Below are positions 63,452 to 64,000 of a DNA stretch of 64,000 nucleotides, one piece after another. How positions within the stretch are numbered: position 1 is the stretch's first letter; every line of letters starts with the position of its first letter. The stretch is taken from positions 17,705 through 81,704 of the forward strand of contig CASEMQ010000001.1 of the NCBI GenBank assembly GCA_949289005.1, read 5' to 3'. This stretch comes from an uncultured Lentisphaeraceae bacterium. Lineage in GTDB: Bacteria > Verrucomicrobiota > Kiritimatiellia > RFP12 > DVOR01. A program made the position numbers and the translations under genes. The notes under the pieces are model-generated. The model was not told the DNA's origin. It made no database searches and worked only from the letters and a program-made list of their open reading frames with translations.

Positions 63452-64000
63452 ATGCGGAACGTACGCTTTCCGTATGCGGCGGCAAGGGTCGCCGCGTGCG
63501 TGTTATTTGCTTTTGCCGCCGTGTGTTATCAAGGATGCGACAAAGCGGCGGAGGATCCGTACGCCGAGTTGGACGCGCGTTTCCCGGAGGGCAACCCGGG
63601 GCTCGCGGATGCGCAGACGCGTGCGCAGGACCCGGCCTACATCGAAAAATTGACCCAGGGGGCCAACCGCTACGCGACCCTTCGGGCGGAGGCCGAGAAG
63701 GCCAAGGCGGAGACCGAGCGGTTCCGCGCGATTGTCCGCGAGGGGCTGACCAAGCGCATGGGCAAGGAAGTGCCCGAGGCGTTGTTGGAGGCCGAGCTGG
63801 CCAAGAACGCCCACTATGCCGGGTTGCTCAAGGCACAACGCGCCGCCGAGGAGGCCGCCGAGGCCCAGCGCAACGCGAACCGCCAAGCGATCCGCGAGCG
63901 CGCCCGCGCCGGCATGGAGGCCTACGAGGCGCTCCGCGCGGAGGCCGACGCCAAGGCAAAGGCCGCCGGGCTGCCCGTCCGCGCCCCGGCCGCCGCCACC
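63452..64000 (+). CDS. Probable lipoprotein with Ala/Glu-rich coiled coil (incomplete)
   Basis: The frame runs 183 codons to the window edge. It starts MRNVRFPYAAARVAACVLFA, with a Cys at the end of the signal segment (CYQGC), a non-standard lipobox. The mature part begins DKAAEDPYAELDARFPEGN and continues as Ala/Glu/Arg-rich helix that is likely a coiled coil (AEAEKAKAETERFRA, then AAEEAAEAQRNANRQ). AGAGGA lies 7 nt upstream of ATG 63452; an in-frame ATG 9 codons earlier is less likely. No family is recognised. The C-terminal part lies outside the window. Confidence 0.7.
   Translation, partial: MRNVRFPYAAARVAACVLFAFAAVCYQGCDKAAEDPYAELDARFPEGNPGLADAQTRAQDPAYIEKLTQGANRYATLRAEAEKAKAETERFRAIVREGLTKRMGKEVPEALLEAELAKNAHYAGLLKAQRAAEEAAEAQRNANRQAIRERARAGMEAYEALRAEADAKAKAAGLPVRAPAAAT

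Overview
The window is GC-rich bacterial chromosome carrying a replication-origin neighbourhood: dnaN, dnaA and mnmG (gidA) lie close together among many DnaA-box-like 9-mers, and two 16-bp parS-like palindromes lie in or next to mnmG. A PEP-CTERM sorting tail, an exosortase-type exopolysaccharide locus, a giant beta-strand-repeat surface protein and a Tol-Pal system point to a Gram-negative member of the PVC group. Kiritimatiellota, Lentisphaerota or Verrucomicrobiota is my best inference; no rRNA or other definitive marker is present.

Layout. 1-3584 (minus): a SNF2-type helicase gene followed 9 nt later by the start of an unknown gene that leaves the window. A G10 tract lies just inside the helicase gene and separates the best start codon from the coding frame. 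3841-30386 (minus): one gene of 26.5 kb encoding a secreted protein of about 8,830 residues, built from discoidin-like, LamG-like and beta-strand modules plus ten copies of a module I cannot name, and closed by an intrinsic terminator. 30553-35052 (minus): tolB-pal-tatB-tatC-rdgC-like operon. 35141-37736 (minus): a LemA-family gene with an apparent frameshift, and its membrane partner. 37873-41900 (plus): a type IIS restriction-modification pair, a double-domain adenine methyltransferase followed by an AlwI/BstNBI-family nuclease, divergent from lemA across a symmetric promoter region.

41901-48383 is the origin region: DnaA-box cluster, dnaN, second cluster, a new 50-residue membrane-protein gene, dnaA, third cluster, parS, mnmG with a second parS inside a lineage-specific insertion. 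48445-54150 is a metal-handling stretch: ArsR-like regulator with a membrane tail, a small secreted Cys-rich protein, an unknown gene, a ZIP transporter and a CopA Cu(+) ATPase with a CopZ-like domain fused at its C-terminus. 54280-55146 encodes a secreted SGNH hydrolase. 55480-62376 (plus) is an exopolysaccharide export operon: Wza-like lipoprotein, unknown periplasmic protein, outer-membrane barrel, polytopic membrane protein, Wzc-like tyrosine autokinase. It is followed by a PEP-CTERM protein with its own promoter and a lipoprotein gene cut by the window end.

Four genes (tolB, the methyltransferase, mnmG and the 231-residue unknown) have an extended -10 box (TGN plus hexamer) ending 6-7 nt before the ATG, which predicts leaderless mRNAs. 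The out-of-frame helicase ATG also has a -10 hexamer at this distance. Other genes use clear purine-rich ribosome-binding sites.
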